Assembly: GCF_026226615.1 (NCBI RefSeq)
Contig: NZ_JAJAPB010000001.1
Location: 359,385-423,384, forward strand
DNA: 64,000 nucleotides
Direction: 5' to 3'
DNA from: Geovibrio ferrireducens
Lineage (GTDB): Bacteria; Chrysiogenota; Deferribacteres; Deferribacterales; Geovibrionaceae
Of the stretch, positions 9,232 to 16,978 are shown piece by piece (position 1 is the stretch's first letter; each line of letters begins with the position of its first letter). Made by a program: the position numbers and the translations under genes. Under the pieces are notes generated by a model. The model was not told the origin of the DNA and did not search any database. It saw nothing but the letters and a program-made list of their open reading frames with translations.

Positions 9232-10495
9232 GGATGACAGAACACTCTGCGGGCTTCTGAAAAAGAGCCTTGAGAACGAGTTTAACGTTACCGCGTTCTA
9301 TGAGCCGGAAACGGCGCTGGCGCATATAAAGAGCTCCGGTGCGGACGCTGTGGTCTCTGATGTGCGTATGCCGGGGATGACCGGGTTTGGGCTTCTGGAA
9401 GCCCTGCGTGAGGAGATGCCCGAAGTGCGCCTGATACTGATGACCGGCTACGGCACTGTCACCGAATCGGTAAACGCCATAAAAAGCGGAGCATACGACT
9501 ATATCCTCAAGCCTGTGGATCCGGACATTCTCATAAAAAAGCTGGAGCAGATACGAACCCTCATCGACTTCGGCAGACAGAGCGCCGGAAGCTTCGCACC
9601 CGTCTATAAATCACGCAGGTTTGAAGATATAATGCAGCTTGCCGCCCGTGCCGCCAAGGCGGACAGCGGCGTGCTCATCACCGGGGAAACAGGGAGCGGA
9701 AAAGAGATAATCGCCCGATTCATACACGGTGTATCAGCCCGCAGAACTGCGCCCTTCGTGGCAGTGAACTGCGGCAATATGCAGGAACAGCTTTTCGAGA
9801 GCGAGCTTTTCGGCTACCGCAAGGGGGCATTCACCGGAGCAGATTCCAATAAGCGGGGGCTTGTTTCTGCTGCGGAGCGGGGAACACTCTTTCTGGATGA
9901 GATAGGCGAGCTCCCCCTCCCCTCGCAGGCAAAGCTTCTGCGTTTTATAGAGACAAAAACCTACTACCCCTTAGGCTCTGTTGAGCAGAAAACAGCGAAC
10001 GTCCGCTTCATCGCAGCCACCAACCGCAATCCCGCAGAGGAGGCGGAAAACGGCACTTTCCGCAAGGATCTGTACTACAGGCTGAACGTGCTGGAGATTA
10101 AGGTTCCGCCGTTAAGGGAAAGAAAAGAGGACATAATGCCGCTGGCTGAATATTTCCTCGGCAGGTTCCGCCACATAAACCCGAAGATAGAGGGCTTCTC
10201 GGCAGATTCCGTGAGGTTTCTGGAAAATTATTCATATCCGGGCAATGTCCGCGAACTCTCGAACATCATAGAACGGGCGGTGATACTGGAAACAGGGCAT
10301 ATTATATCGCCTGCGTCACTCCATATGCCTGATCCGGCGGGAAGAGGCACTTCCCGGAAGCTGGACGATGTTGTGCGGGAGCATATACTGACCGCACTGA
10401 GCGAAGCCGGAGGAAGCAAGACAAAAGCCGCCGAAATTCTCGGCATAGACGCTTCCACCATATACCGCAGGCTCAAGGAATACGGCATAGGGTGA
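9212..10495 (+). CDS. NtrC-family sigma-54-dependent response regulator
   Basis: The receiver domain has EDDR and phosphoacceptor Asp50 (SDVRMPG). The AAA+ domain has Walker A GETGSGKE (158-165), the sigma-54 contact loop GAFTGA (205-210) and Walker [13 protein letters not shown]-terminal Fis-type helix-turn-helix ([19 protein letters not shown]) binds DNA. All parts needed to drive open-complex formation by sigma-54 RNA polymerase are intact. It overlaps the upstream kinase gene. A near-consensus -24/-12 promoter and paired dyads precede the multihaem cytochrome gene about 500 bases downstream, so that gene is its most likely target. Confidence 0.92.
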   Translation: MKVVIVEDDRTLCGLLKKSLENEFNVTAFYEPETALAHIKSSGADAVVSDVRMPGMTGFGLLEALREEMPEVRLILMTGYGTVTESVNAIKSGAYDYILKPVDPDILIKKLEQIRTLIDFGRQSAGSFAPVYKSRRFEDIMQLAARAAKADSGVLITGETGSGKEIIARFIHGVSARRTAPFVAVNCGNMQEQLFESELFGYRKGAFTGADSNKRGLVSAAERGTLFLDEIGELPLPSQAKLLRFIETKTYYPLGSVEQKTANVRFIAATNRNPAEEAENGTFRKDLYYRLNVLEIKVPPLRERKEDIMPLAEYFLGRFRHINPKIEGFSADSVRFLENYSYPGNVRELSNIIERAVILETGHIISPASLHMPDPAGRGTSRKLDDVVREHILTALSEAGGSKTKAAEILGIDASTIYRRLKEYGIG

Positions 10496-10501
10496 GGTTT
10501 T

Positions 10502-10530
10502 TTGACTTTGGCATGATCTTTCCATAATTT
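10502..10530 (+). promoter_or_regulatory. Sigma-70-type promoter for the 85-aa ORF
   Basis: TTGACT (10502-10507), a 17-base spacer and TAATTT (10525-10530) lie just after the NtrC-type gene and about 50 bases before the small ORF start. Confidence 0.5.
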
Positions 10531-10582
10531 TTTGTTAGCATATGCTTATTGCCCGCTTTTAACTAAAAATGAGGTAACAAGT

Positions 10583-10840
10583 ATGGGAAGAGACAGAAGT
10601 AGGAAGCCAAGAGCAGTTTTTCACTTTTTTAATGATGCAAAGCAACAGAACAGGGCGTTCACTTTAAGAGAAGTCCAGCACAAAATAAGATGGGCAGAAA
10701 GTACTGTTGAAACATACAGAGGAAAAATTTGGCATGTATTCTTAGATTCAGTTCCCGATGGATATATTGTTAACGATAATTTTAATTTTGATGAAGAAGG
10801 TTATGTCAAGTACCATAGCCAAATTAAGGACGGTAAGTAG
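10583..10840 (+). CDS. Small hypothetical protein, possibly a domain remnant
   Basis: An 85-residue basic then acidic protein starting at ATG 10583 behind GAGGTAAC; an in-frame upstream start at 10532 lacks a ribosome site. The sequence RAVFHFFNDAKQQNRAFTLREVQHKIRWAESTVETY looks like a helix-turn-helix-like N-terminal module and then stops early, so it may be a shortened copy of a larger accessory protein. It is more AT-rich than the genes either side and separates the sigma-54 regulator from its presumed cytochrome target, which suggests insertion by transfer. Function not recognised. Confidence 0.55.
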   Translation: MGRDRSRKPRAVFHFFNDAKQQNRAFTLREVQHKIRWAESTVETYRGKIWHVFLDSVPDGYIVNDNFNFDEEGYVKYHSQIKDGK

Positions 10841-10847
10841 CAGTTCT

Positions 10848-10911
10848 TTGCAAATTGCAAGAAACAGCATTTGCATAATGCAAGATTCCTAGCGGGAAAC
10901 TAGCCTTTGCA
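10848..10911 (+). promoter_or_regulatory. Paired upstream activator dyads for the NtrC-type regulator
   Basis: Two dyads of the form TTGCA-N3-TGCAA lie at 10848-10860 and 10871-10883, centres 23 bases apart, and a half site TTGCA is at 10907-10911. They sit about 90-120 bases upstream of the -24/-12 promoter, the usual position for enhancer-type sites of sigma-54 activators. That the neighbouring NtrC-type protein binds them is inference. Confidence 0.6.
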
Positions 10912-10969
10912 TGAACCATAAACTCATATCAAATCAGGTGAATTTCTGTCATAATATTTTCTGCCTCCG

Positions 10970-10985
10970 TGGCATGTGTGTTGCT
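10970..10985 (+). promoter_or_regulatory. Sigma-54 (-24/-12) promoter of the multihaem cytochrome gene
   Basis: TGGCATGTGTGTTGCT matches the sigma-54 consensus TGGCACG-N4-TTGCW at all specified positions but one (C to T at position 6), with exact GG/GC spacing. It lies ~32 bases before the cytochrome start codon and just downstream of the two dyads. Confidence 0.75.
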
Positions 10986-11016
10986 CAACAGATCGCAGTA
11001 CACGGAGGTTTATTTT

Positions 11017-12924
11017 ATGAAAAAACTTATAATAGTCTGTCTTATGATGCTTTTCAGCTTCGGCGCCGCACAGGCTGCGGAGAAGTCATCCTGCATCACA
11101 TGTCACGGAAGCAAGGCGGAGATGGAAAAACTCGGCTACCCACAGCTTTATCTCGACCCTGCTGAGGTTGAAAAGGAAGTTAACATGGGCGAAGTCGCCT
11201 GTGAGGACTGTCACCTCGGTAATCCCGCCGGAATGACTGCGGAAGAGGCGCACAAAGGAATGCCCCGTCCCTTTTATGCGGCTGTGGGCAAAAACCACAA
11301 GTATCAGGCAGTCGGCAGGGACATCACAAATTACGACCCCATTCAGCCTCAGGGAAAAGTTCCCTTCGCATACCTTATGAGAAAGCCTGATCCCGAAAAA
11401 GCCAAAGCTCAGGGAATTGCTGTTCTCGCACAGCTTTTCTACCATGACCACGATCCCGAAACCATGGCATATGACCCCTCAATTGCGGAAAAAACCTGCG
11501 GAAAATGCCACGAGAATGAGGTTAAAGAATACAATGTCTCCAGCATGGGTCAGAACAGATACCAGAGAGGGTACAAAAAATTCAGCGATCTGAAACCCGG
11601 CCCCCAGAACTGCGGAGCATGGTTCGGTGACAACCATGAGGCTATCAGCGGCGAACTTGCCGTGGAATACCCGAAGGCGCACAACGACGGCTCAGCCAGA
11701 AACTGCAACCAGTGCCACGCAAGCTGTAATGACTGCCACTATCAGGGATATAAGGCATCAAACGCCCGCCACACCTTCAAAAAAGATCCCGAACCCCTTT
11801 CATGCTACGGAAACGGCAAAGGCACAATCTGCCATGCCGGCCCCATGGACAGGAGAAGAGGCGCAGGCTACATGAGGGGCGCGTTTGCTTTTCCCGTGAA
11901 TGAGCTTCCGGATGATGTGCACATGGCAAACGGAGTTACCTGCAACGACTGCCACAAGATGGAAAACCATAGCTACGGCCACCTGAGCTCCCAGTCCGCC
12001 CGCGAATCCTGCAAAAACTGCCATGAGGATATTTATCAGGCCGCTCTTGAAAGCGAGGATCACGGCAATGTGGACTGCACATCCTGCCACATTCAGTCTG
12101 TAGGCGCATACCAGTTCACCTTCTGGGGCCCCGGCAAGCAGGAAGGGCAGGTGAAGGCGCTGACCAAACATAAAGAATATTACGGCACAAGAAGCATGCC
12201 CACGCTTGTGAAACACCCCGAAAGAGGCGTGTGGATACCCATGAAGCCCTATCCTATGGCTGTATTGAACATCAAAGAGGATGTGAAAAAGGTGAATAAA
12301 CTTATCCTCCGCGAGATAGAGCCCATGACTGTCAAAGGCAATGCGAAAATAGGCGAGAAGGATTTTACGGTCGAGAGGAAGCCGGACGAAGTGAACGATA
12401 TGTACATTATGAACGGCACATCCAAGCTGAAAAAGAACAGCAAGATGCTTGCATGGATTCAGATGGACAAAATGAGCCACTCCATAGGCAAGGCAAGGAA
12501 CTGCGAATCCTGCCACTCATCACATGACCAGATAGCTACCTCATGGTGGACTTATGACAACATGAACGATGTGAAGAAAACCTTTAACGGAAGCTACACC
12601 ATCAAGGCAACAAAGAAAGGCCTGTTTTTCACCGACTGGAAGAACGAAACCCCGGTCACTGTTGATGAGCGCGATGTTGAGGATTTCATGCCCTTCGTAA
12701 ATTCCGGCAATGTGTGGGATGTTAAAGGGATTGATATGTCAATTCCGTTTGATGACAAGAAATACGCAGACGCACTTGGCGACTACAACCTTCTTTATGC
12801 GAAGCTCCACAGGCTTGAGCTTGCCAATAAGAACGACAAGGAGAAGCTGGAGAAGGTTAAGCTTGCCAGAAAGATCCTTCCGCACAACCCCAAAAAAGCC
12901 GCAGAGATGATCAGCGGGCTTTAG
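11017..12924 (+). CDS. Periplasmic multihaem c-type cytochrome (nine CXXCH, one CX8CH)
   Basis: The start at 11017 has a CGGAGG ribosome site and gives signal peptide MKKLIIVCLMMLFSFGAAQA; an upstream in-frame start at 10969 overlaps the promoter. Nine canonical haem motifs are visible: CITCH, CEDCH, CGKCH, CNQCH, CNDCH (the last two nearly abutting), CNDCH, CKNCH, CTSCH and CESCH. A tenth, C263-X8-C272-H273, has an expanded spacing. At 635 residues it is the size of octa/decahaem periplasmic reductases and electron carriers. Sigma-54 control and the adjacent two-component system suggest induction by a particular electron acceptor. Substrate unknown. Confidence 0.87.
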   Translation: MKKLIIVCLMMLFSFGAAQAAEKSSCITCHGSKAEMEKLGYPQLYLDPAEVEKEVNMGEVACEDCHLGNPAGMTAEEAHKGMPRPFYAAVGKNHKYQAVGRDITNYDPIQPQGKVPFAYLMRKPDPEKAKAQGIAVLAQLFYHDHDPETMAYDPSIAEKTCGKCHENEVKEYNVSSMGQNRYQRGYKKFSDLKPGPQNCGAWFGDNHEAISGELAVEYPKAHNDGSARNCNQCHASCNDCHYQGYKASNARHTFKKDPEPLSCYGNGKGTICHAGPMDRRRGAGYMRGAFAFPVNELPDDVHMANGVTCNDCHKMENHSYGHLSSQSARESCKNCHEDIYQAALESEDHGNVDCTSCHIQSVGAYQFTFWGPGKQEGQVKALTKHKEYYGTRSMPTLVKHPERGVWIPMKPYPMAVLNIKEDVKKVNKLILREIEPMTVKGNAKIGEKDFTVERKPDEVNDMYIMNGTSKLKKNSKMLAWIQMDKMSHSIGKARNCESCHSSHDQIATSWWTYDNMNDVKKTFNGSYTIKATKKGLFFTDWKNETPVTVDERDVEDFMPFVNSGNVWDVKGIDMSIPFDDKKYADALGDYNLLYAKLHRLELANKNDKEKLEKVKLARKILPHNPKKAAEMISGL

Positions 12925-12951
12925 TACCATAAATCTGATAACGCAGGTAGA

Positions 12952-12980
12952 AACGCCCCCTGAAAAGGGGGCGTTATTTG
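12952..12980 (+). terminator. Rho-independent terminator after the multihaem cytochrome
   Basis: The stem AACGCCCCC / GGGGGCGTT (12952-12960, 12967-12975) has a six-base loop and is followed by an AT-rich tail. Confidence 0.75.
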
Positions 12981-13000
12981 TTTCAGATAAACCTGAACGA

Positions 13001-13034
13001 AAAAAGCCCGACTCCGTGAGGAATCGGGCTTTTC
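13001..13034 (-). terminator. Terminator downstream of tRNA-Asn
   Basis: The stem AAAAGCCCGA / TCGGGCTTTT (13002-13011, 13024-13033) has T runs on both strands. On the minus strand it directly follows the tRNA, but it could work in both directions. Confidence 0.75.
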
Positions 13035-13040
13035 TGTAAG

Positions 13041-13113
13041 CTCCCTGAGCAAGACTCGAACTTGCAACCTAATGATTAACAGTCATTTGCTCTGCCGGTT
13101 GAGCTATCAGGGA
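13041..13113 (-). tRNA. tRNA-Asn (GTT)
   Basis: Read on the minus strand, the cloverleaf has acceptor stem TCCCTGA/TCAGGGA, D arm with AGCTCAACCGGCAGAGC, anticodon loop CTGTTAA with anticodon GTT, and T arm with GTTCGAGTC. It is 73 nt and CCA is not encoded. Confidence 0.95.
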
Positions 13114-13220
13114 ATTATAACCGTCACAACCGTAACGAGAGACGAATATAACAACAGCGGATTTGTTTGTCAATATGATTTGTCAAAAAAATATCTGCGA
13201 TTATATCTTATTGTCACGGT

Positions 13221-13730
13221 TTATTTTTCCAGAGAAAACTCCATCATGTCAAACCAGAAACCATCCTGCTGGATGAACTGGATTTCGGCCTGAAGAATGT
13301 CATAATGCTTCTGCTCGACAGCGGCAAGGTCGGTGAAGAGCTTTTTCGCCTGGAGGTTGTCTGTTTTCTGAGCCTGATCAAGGTAGAAGAGGCGCGCTTT
13401 TTCCTCATGTGCAAGGGCAATTTTCAGCGCGTCCAGATCGCCCACATCAGCCTTATCCATCTTCTGAAGGCTGGCATCAGCAACCTTGGGCATAAACTTG
13501 TCCAGCCTTGCCTTCGGCACATCCACCGTCTGGTAGACTTCGCCTTTCAGCATGCGTTCCATAAACTTGTTGATGAGCTCCATATGGTCGATTTCGTCCA
13601 TGGCAAGCTGGATAAGAATATTCTTGCCGCCTGCAACCTGTGTTTGTTTGGCGAAGCTGAGATAGGACCTCATCCCCTCCACCTCTGCGTCGTGTGCCGT
13701 CTTTAGTGCTTGAAGTAGTTCAAGATTCAT
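13221..13730 (-). CDS. Ferritin-like di-iron protein (rubrerythrin/ferritin superfamily)
   Basis: A 169-residue, all-helical protein with carboxylate/His motifs expected for a di-iron four-helix bundle: AEVEGMRSY, DEIDHMELI, AHEEKARLFY and AVEQKHYDIL. There is no rubredoxin-like C-terminal zinc/iron knuckle, so it is closer to the rubrerythrin-like ferritin domain alone. Likely roles are peroxide reduction or iron handling in the cytoplasm of an anaerobe. An AT-rich region with TATAAT-like boxes (13740-13810) separates it from the divergent aminotransferase gene. Confidence 0.82.
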   Translation of the reverse strand: MNLELLQALKTAHDAEVEGMRSYLSFAKQTQVAGGKNILIQLAMDEIDHMELINKFMERMLKGEVYQTVDVPKARLDKFMPKVADASLQKMDKADVGDLDALKIALAHEEKARLFYLDQAQKTDNLQAKKLFTDLAAVEQKHYDILQAEIQFIQQDGFWFDMMEFSLEK

Positions 13731-13860
13731 CCGGATCCTCCGTAGGTGATAGTGTTATGCTTATACACAGTATAATATTCTTCTTTAAAATTGTGTATAA
13801 TTTTTGTATATTCGCAACTGTTAAAACCACCCGTAGCATGCGTTAATTGGAGGCAATATA

Positions 13861-15171
13861 ATGAACGCTCTCGCAAAAGAACTTAACGAGATTATAGCCG
13901 GAGTAAACCCAGCCGTTTACGAAATGCTTTCCGACCTCGGAAAGAACATTTACATGCCCAAAGGCATTATCACTCAGTCGGCAGAGGCTAAGGAAAAGGC
14001 TCATAAGTTTAACGCTACCATAGGTATAGCAATGGAGAAGGGCGAACCCATGTACCTCCAGTGCATCTATGACCATCTCAAAGGGCTCCCCGCTAAGGAT
14101 GTTTTCACCTATGCGCCCTCTTCAGGCAAGCCTGAACTGAGAACGAGATGGAGAAAGAAAATATACGATGAAAACCCCTCTCTCGCAGGGAAAAATATAG
14201 GTTCGCCCGTTGTTACAAACGCGCTTACCCACGGCCTTAACGTTGTTGCGGACATGTTTCTTGATAAAGGGGACTATGTTGTTCTCCCCTCTATGTTCTG
14301 GGGCAACTACAGGCTGACATTCTCCGTTATCAACGGCGCAGAAATCGCCACTTATGAAACCTTCACTGAGAAAGGCGGGTTTAATGTTCAGGCTCTGCTT
14401 TCCAAGGTTGAGGAATGCGGCAAAATAAAAGGGAAGGCTGTTGTTATCCTCAACTTCCCCAACAACCCCTCAGGCTACACACCCGTGCCCGCTGAGGCAA
14501 AAGCAATAGCGGACGGCCTCACAGCCATCGCCGAGAAAGGCATCAAGCTTGTTGTGGTCACTGACGATGCTTACTTCACACTTTTCTATGAGGACAGCAT
14601 AACAGAATCTATCTACGGTCAGCTTGTGGGCAGAAGCAAAAACCTTCTCCCCGTCAAACTTGACGGAGCCACAAAAGAGGAGTTCGTATGGGGCTTCCGT
14701 GTGGGCTTTATCACCTTCGGCGCCACAAGCAGCGCGGACGAATCCAAAATGTTTGCCGCTATCGAGAAAAAGGTTACAGGCCTCATCAGGGGAACAATCT
14801 CCAACTGCCCCCACCCCTCGCAGACACTTGTTCTCAAGTCTCTGGAACACCCCGACTTCGAGAAACAGAGAAAACAGAAATTCGAGGTGCTCAAAGAAAG
14901 AGCGCTTAAATTTAAAGAGATCCTTAACAGAGGCGAATTCACAGACCAGTTCACTTACTACCCCTTCAACTCAGGCTACTTTATGTGCCTTAAGCTGAAC
15001 ACTGTGGACGCTGAGGAACTCCGCATTCACCTGCTGGATAAATACGGCATAGGCACTATCTCCTCCAGCAAAACAGACCTGCGCATAGCCTTCTCATGTG
15101 TTGAGGTTGGCGACAGCGAAGAGCTCTTCAAATGCATCTATCAGGCATGCAAAGAACTCGCCGCGAAGTAA
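13861..15171 (+). CDS. PLP-dependent class I/II aminotransferase
   Basis: A 436-residue fold-type I enzyme. The motif NFPNNPSGY binds PLP/substrate, TDDAYFTL supplies the cofactor-contacting Asp/Tyr, and DGATKEEFVWGFRVGF contains the probable Schiff-base Lys followed by an Arg/Gly segment in place of the classic SFSK...R.GY. It transfers an amino group from an amino acid to a 2-oxoacid in the cytoplasm. The substrate cannot be assigned. GGAGG precedes ATG 13861, and a strong terminator follows. The gene is monocistronic. Confidence 0.85.
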   Translation: MNALAKELNEIIAGVNPAVYEMLSDLGKNIYMPKGIITQSAEAKEKAHKFNATIGIAMEKGEPMYLQCIYDHLKGLPAKDVFTYAPSSGKPELRTRWRKKIYDENPSLAGKNIGSPVVTNALTHGLNVVADMFLDKGDYVVLPSMFWGNYRLTFSVINGAEIATYETFTEKGGFNVQALLSKVEECGKIKGKAVVILNFPNNPSGYTPVPAEAKAIADGLTAIAEKGIKLVVVTDDAYFTLFYEDSITESIYGQLVGRSKNLLPVKLDGATKEEFVWGFRVGFITFGATSSADESKMFAAIEKKVTGLIRGTISNCPHPSQTLVLKSLEHPDFEKQRKQKFEVLKERALKFKEILNRGEFTDQFTYYPFNSGYFMCLKLNTVDAEELRIHLLDKYGIGTISSSKTDLRIAFSCVEVGDSEELFKCIYQACKELAAK

Positions 15172-15198
15172 GCGGACTTTTTTAAGAAAACTTCCAGA

Positions 15199-15229
15199 GG
15201 GGAGCCGGATTTCCGGTTCCCCTTTTTTT
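15199..15229 (+). terminator. Rho-independent terminator after the aminotransferase gene
   Basis: The 11-bp stem 15199-15209 / 15212-15222 (GGGGAGCCGGA / TCCGGTTCCCC) is followed by seven T residues. Confidence 0.85.
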
Positions 15230-15307
15230 GTGGATGATAAATTTCCGTTGGTAATTGACACACAATACAATTCAGCATATAAAACTAAACCGATTCTATA
15301 AGGTTTA

Positions 15308-15392
15308 GCCCGAATGGCGGAATAGGTAGACGCAAGGGACTTAAAATCCCTCGGAATTTAATTCTGTGCCGGTTCGATTCCGGCTTCGGGCA
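15308..15392 (+). tRNA. tRNA-Leu (TAA)
   Basis: The 85-nt class II cloverleaf has acceptor GCCCGAA/TTCGGGC, anticodon loop ACTTAAAAT with anticodon TAA, a long variable arm (CGGAATTTAATTCTG) and T loop GTTCGATTC. CCA is not encoded. Confidence 0.95.
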
Positions 15393-15400
15393 CTATAAAT

Positions 15401-15436
15401 AAAGGGTTTCAGAGATTTTTTCTTTGAAACCCTTTA
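15401..15436 (+). terminator. Terminator after tRNA-Leu
   Basis: Inverted repeat AAAGGGTTTCA / TGAAACCCTTT with a T-rich loop, directly after the tRNA and just outside the prophage end. Confidence 0.65.
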
Positions 15437-15485
15437 TTCATGAAATGACTACATCTGACTACATTGATACAGCGTTCAATTAATT

Positions 15486-15582
15486 TTGCGACCAAATTCA
15501 ATATAATCTGCGACCTGTTCAGTGAAACTTGCGACCATCTTAACAGCAGAATCAGCCGAAAAGTTCAGCCGATTCTGCGACC
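15486..15582 (+). repeat. Transposase-binding end repeats, left (Mu attR-like) end
   Basis: Four copies of YTGCGACC lie at 15486-15493, 15508-15515, 15529-15536 and 15575-15582. Each is preceded by CA at exactly nine bases upstream, giving a ~17-base conserved unit. Spacings of 22, 21 and 46 bases resemble the tandem MuA sites of Mu attR. Confidence 0.7.
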
Positions 15583-15593
15583 TTTTGAACTAT

Positions 15594-15812
15594 CTATTCC
15601 CAGCACAGCACAGCGAGATACTGCTCAGCGTTTTCAACATCAGCAAGAAAACGCTCTTTGTCTTCTTCAGAGTATGCGCAACGCTCGTTACTCTCAGCAA
15701 TAACTGTTTCTGCTTTAATGACTTGATTTATCCACAGCACTTCTGCTGCCATGCCATAACCTGTGTTAATAATATTAATCGATTTTTGAATCCTGTTTTC
15801 TGTCAAACTCAT
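15594..15812 (-). CDS. Small phage protein at the end of the tail operon
   Basis: A 72-residue acidic protein (MSLTENRIQKSINIINTGY...ENAEQYLAVLCWE) with an AAGGAGG ribosome site just upstream, ten bases after the fibre gene stop. Its place after a tail fibre gene suits a fibre assembly chaperone or tail accessory protein, and the length is about right, but no family was recognised. It is the last gene before the left prophage end. Confidence 0.6.
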   Translation of the reverse strand: MSLTENRIQKSINIINTGYGMAAEVLWINQVIKAETVIAESNERCAYSEEDKERFLADVENAEQYLAVLCWE

Positions 15813-15822
15813 AACTACCTCC

Positions 15823-16977
15823 TTATACTCGATAAGAACCGGATATTCTTAATTCACCAGCCCCCGACATTAAAACTTCATCCCAATTACCTCCAGATTG
15901 CTCAGTATAGACTACGATGACTGGAAGAGTTGCTCCGACAGCACCTTTGACTGTCCCCGCGAAAGCGATATTCTGCGCCAAAAAATTGCATGGTACTGAT
16001 ACTATATTGTTTGGGGTGAACGGTAGTCCGCTCACTCTGATAGTTCCAGTTCCAGTGTGCGCAGACCAGACTATGTGCAACTGAAAATGCACTCTATTTC
16101 CTATTCTCTGATAAAAGCCTGACTGCGCTGAATATGTGCCTGAACCGGACGAGTTTGAACCGTAGATTCCGGGCGTAAAACTGCCTTCCTCATACCAATC
16201 GAGTATATTTGCTGCCACATCATTTGTGTTTTGAAAGCTGATTTTCTTGTTAGCTAGAACGTCTACAGTGTCATTATATACAATTTGCCTGTAAGAAATT
16301 GTATATAATGAAAAATCAGCAGGTACTTCTGTTATGTTTTCAAAAAAGCATCTTGCTCTCCAAGATATATAACTGATTGACATATTAAAGTTTCTATATG
16401 TACTATTTTGATTCACACCGATTATAATTTCTCTTGTACTGTGCTTGTAATAAAAGACGACAGGCAAATTCAAATCACTTGATTCACATATGCCAATTTG
16501 ACCAACTCCGTCTGAACCAGTATAGAATGTAATTTTTACCTCAAAAGGCACATACTGCGAACCCGAATATCTTGTCCCGGAGAGTTTGAAAATTGTATTT
16601 GATGCTACACTATACTGTGCTTTGAAACCGAAGAAACCACTTGCCGCCCCTGAACGAGCTACAGATGAAACAGCGCAAGCGAGATTCTCAGATGTGCTGT
16701 TTACAATGTGCGTGGCACCCTGCGTGAGAACATCACCCTCTGCTGTGCCGATTGCCTTCCCCTGCAATTTCGCAGAGTCCGCCGCCTGTTCGGTTTTATC
16801 CAGCTTATTATCAAACAGAAAGTCGAACCCTTCGGACATTTCGCTCTGCAATGTCTCTGCGTTGTTAAACGCCTCATCCGCCGTCTGCTTGAGGTTGCCT
16901 ATAGTTTCGTCATGCTCTTCTGCCGTGAGCTTCCGTCCTTTCTCGCTTACTAAATTAACTGTCGTGTTTCTTGCCAT
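15823..16977 (-). CDS. Phage tail fibre / receptor-binding protein
   Basis: A 384-residue protein. The N-terminal ~75 residues are Glu/Lys/Ala-rich and probably coiled coil (EEHDETIGNLKQTADEAFNN), joining to a Gly/Ser/aromatic-rich C-terminal part with beta-repeat character ending in GELRISGSYRV. The SFTPGIYGSNSSGSGTYSAQSGFYQRIGNRVHFQ segment is typical of phage tail fibre C-terminal domains that bind host surface sugars. It directly follows the J-like tip gene. It is more AT-rich in its middle than the tail genes upstream, as is common for exchanged fibre tips. Confidence 0.75.
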   Translation of the reverse strand: MARNTTVNLVSEKGRKLTAEEHDETIGNLKQTADEAFNNAETLQSEMSEGFDFLFDNKLDKTEQAADSAKLQGKAIGTAEGDVLTQGATHIVNSTSENLACAVSSVARSGAASGFFGFKAQYSVASNTIFKLSGTRYSGSQYVPFEVKITFYTGSDGVGQIGICESSDLNLPVVFYYKHSTREIIIGVNQNSTYRNFNMSISYISWRARCFFENITEVPADFSLYTISYRQIVYNDTVDVLANKKISFQNTNDVAANILDWYEEGSFTPGIYGSNSSGSGTYSAQSGFYQRIGNRVHFQLHIVWSAHTGTGTIRVSGLPFTPNNIVSVPCNFLAQNIAFAGTVKGAVGATLPVIVVYTEQSGGNWDEVLMSGAGELRISGSYRV

Positions 16978-16978
16978 T

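Noticed and set aside
10510..10525. Second sigma-54 promoter TGGCATG-ATCT-TTCCA before the 85-aa ORF
   Set aside because: The -12 element is TTCC rather than TTGC, and the sequence is better explained as the spacer of a TTGACT/TAATTT promoter.
11800..12516. 238-aa minus-strand ORF inside the multihaem cytochrome gene
   Set aside because: It is antisense to many CXXCH codons and rich in His/Cys-derived codons, with no ribosome site: a shadow.
15594..15812. tRNA-Leu as an integrase-type attachment site for the prophage
   Set aside because: No tyrosine or serine integrase gene is present, the tRNA is not duplicated at 47 kb, and the end sites and genes are Mu-type, so the position next to the tRNA is probably chance.
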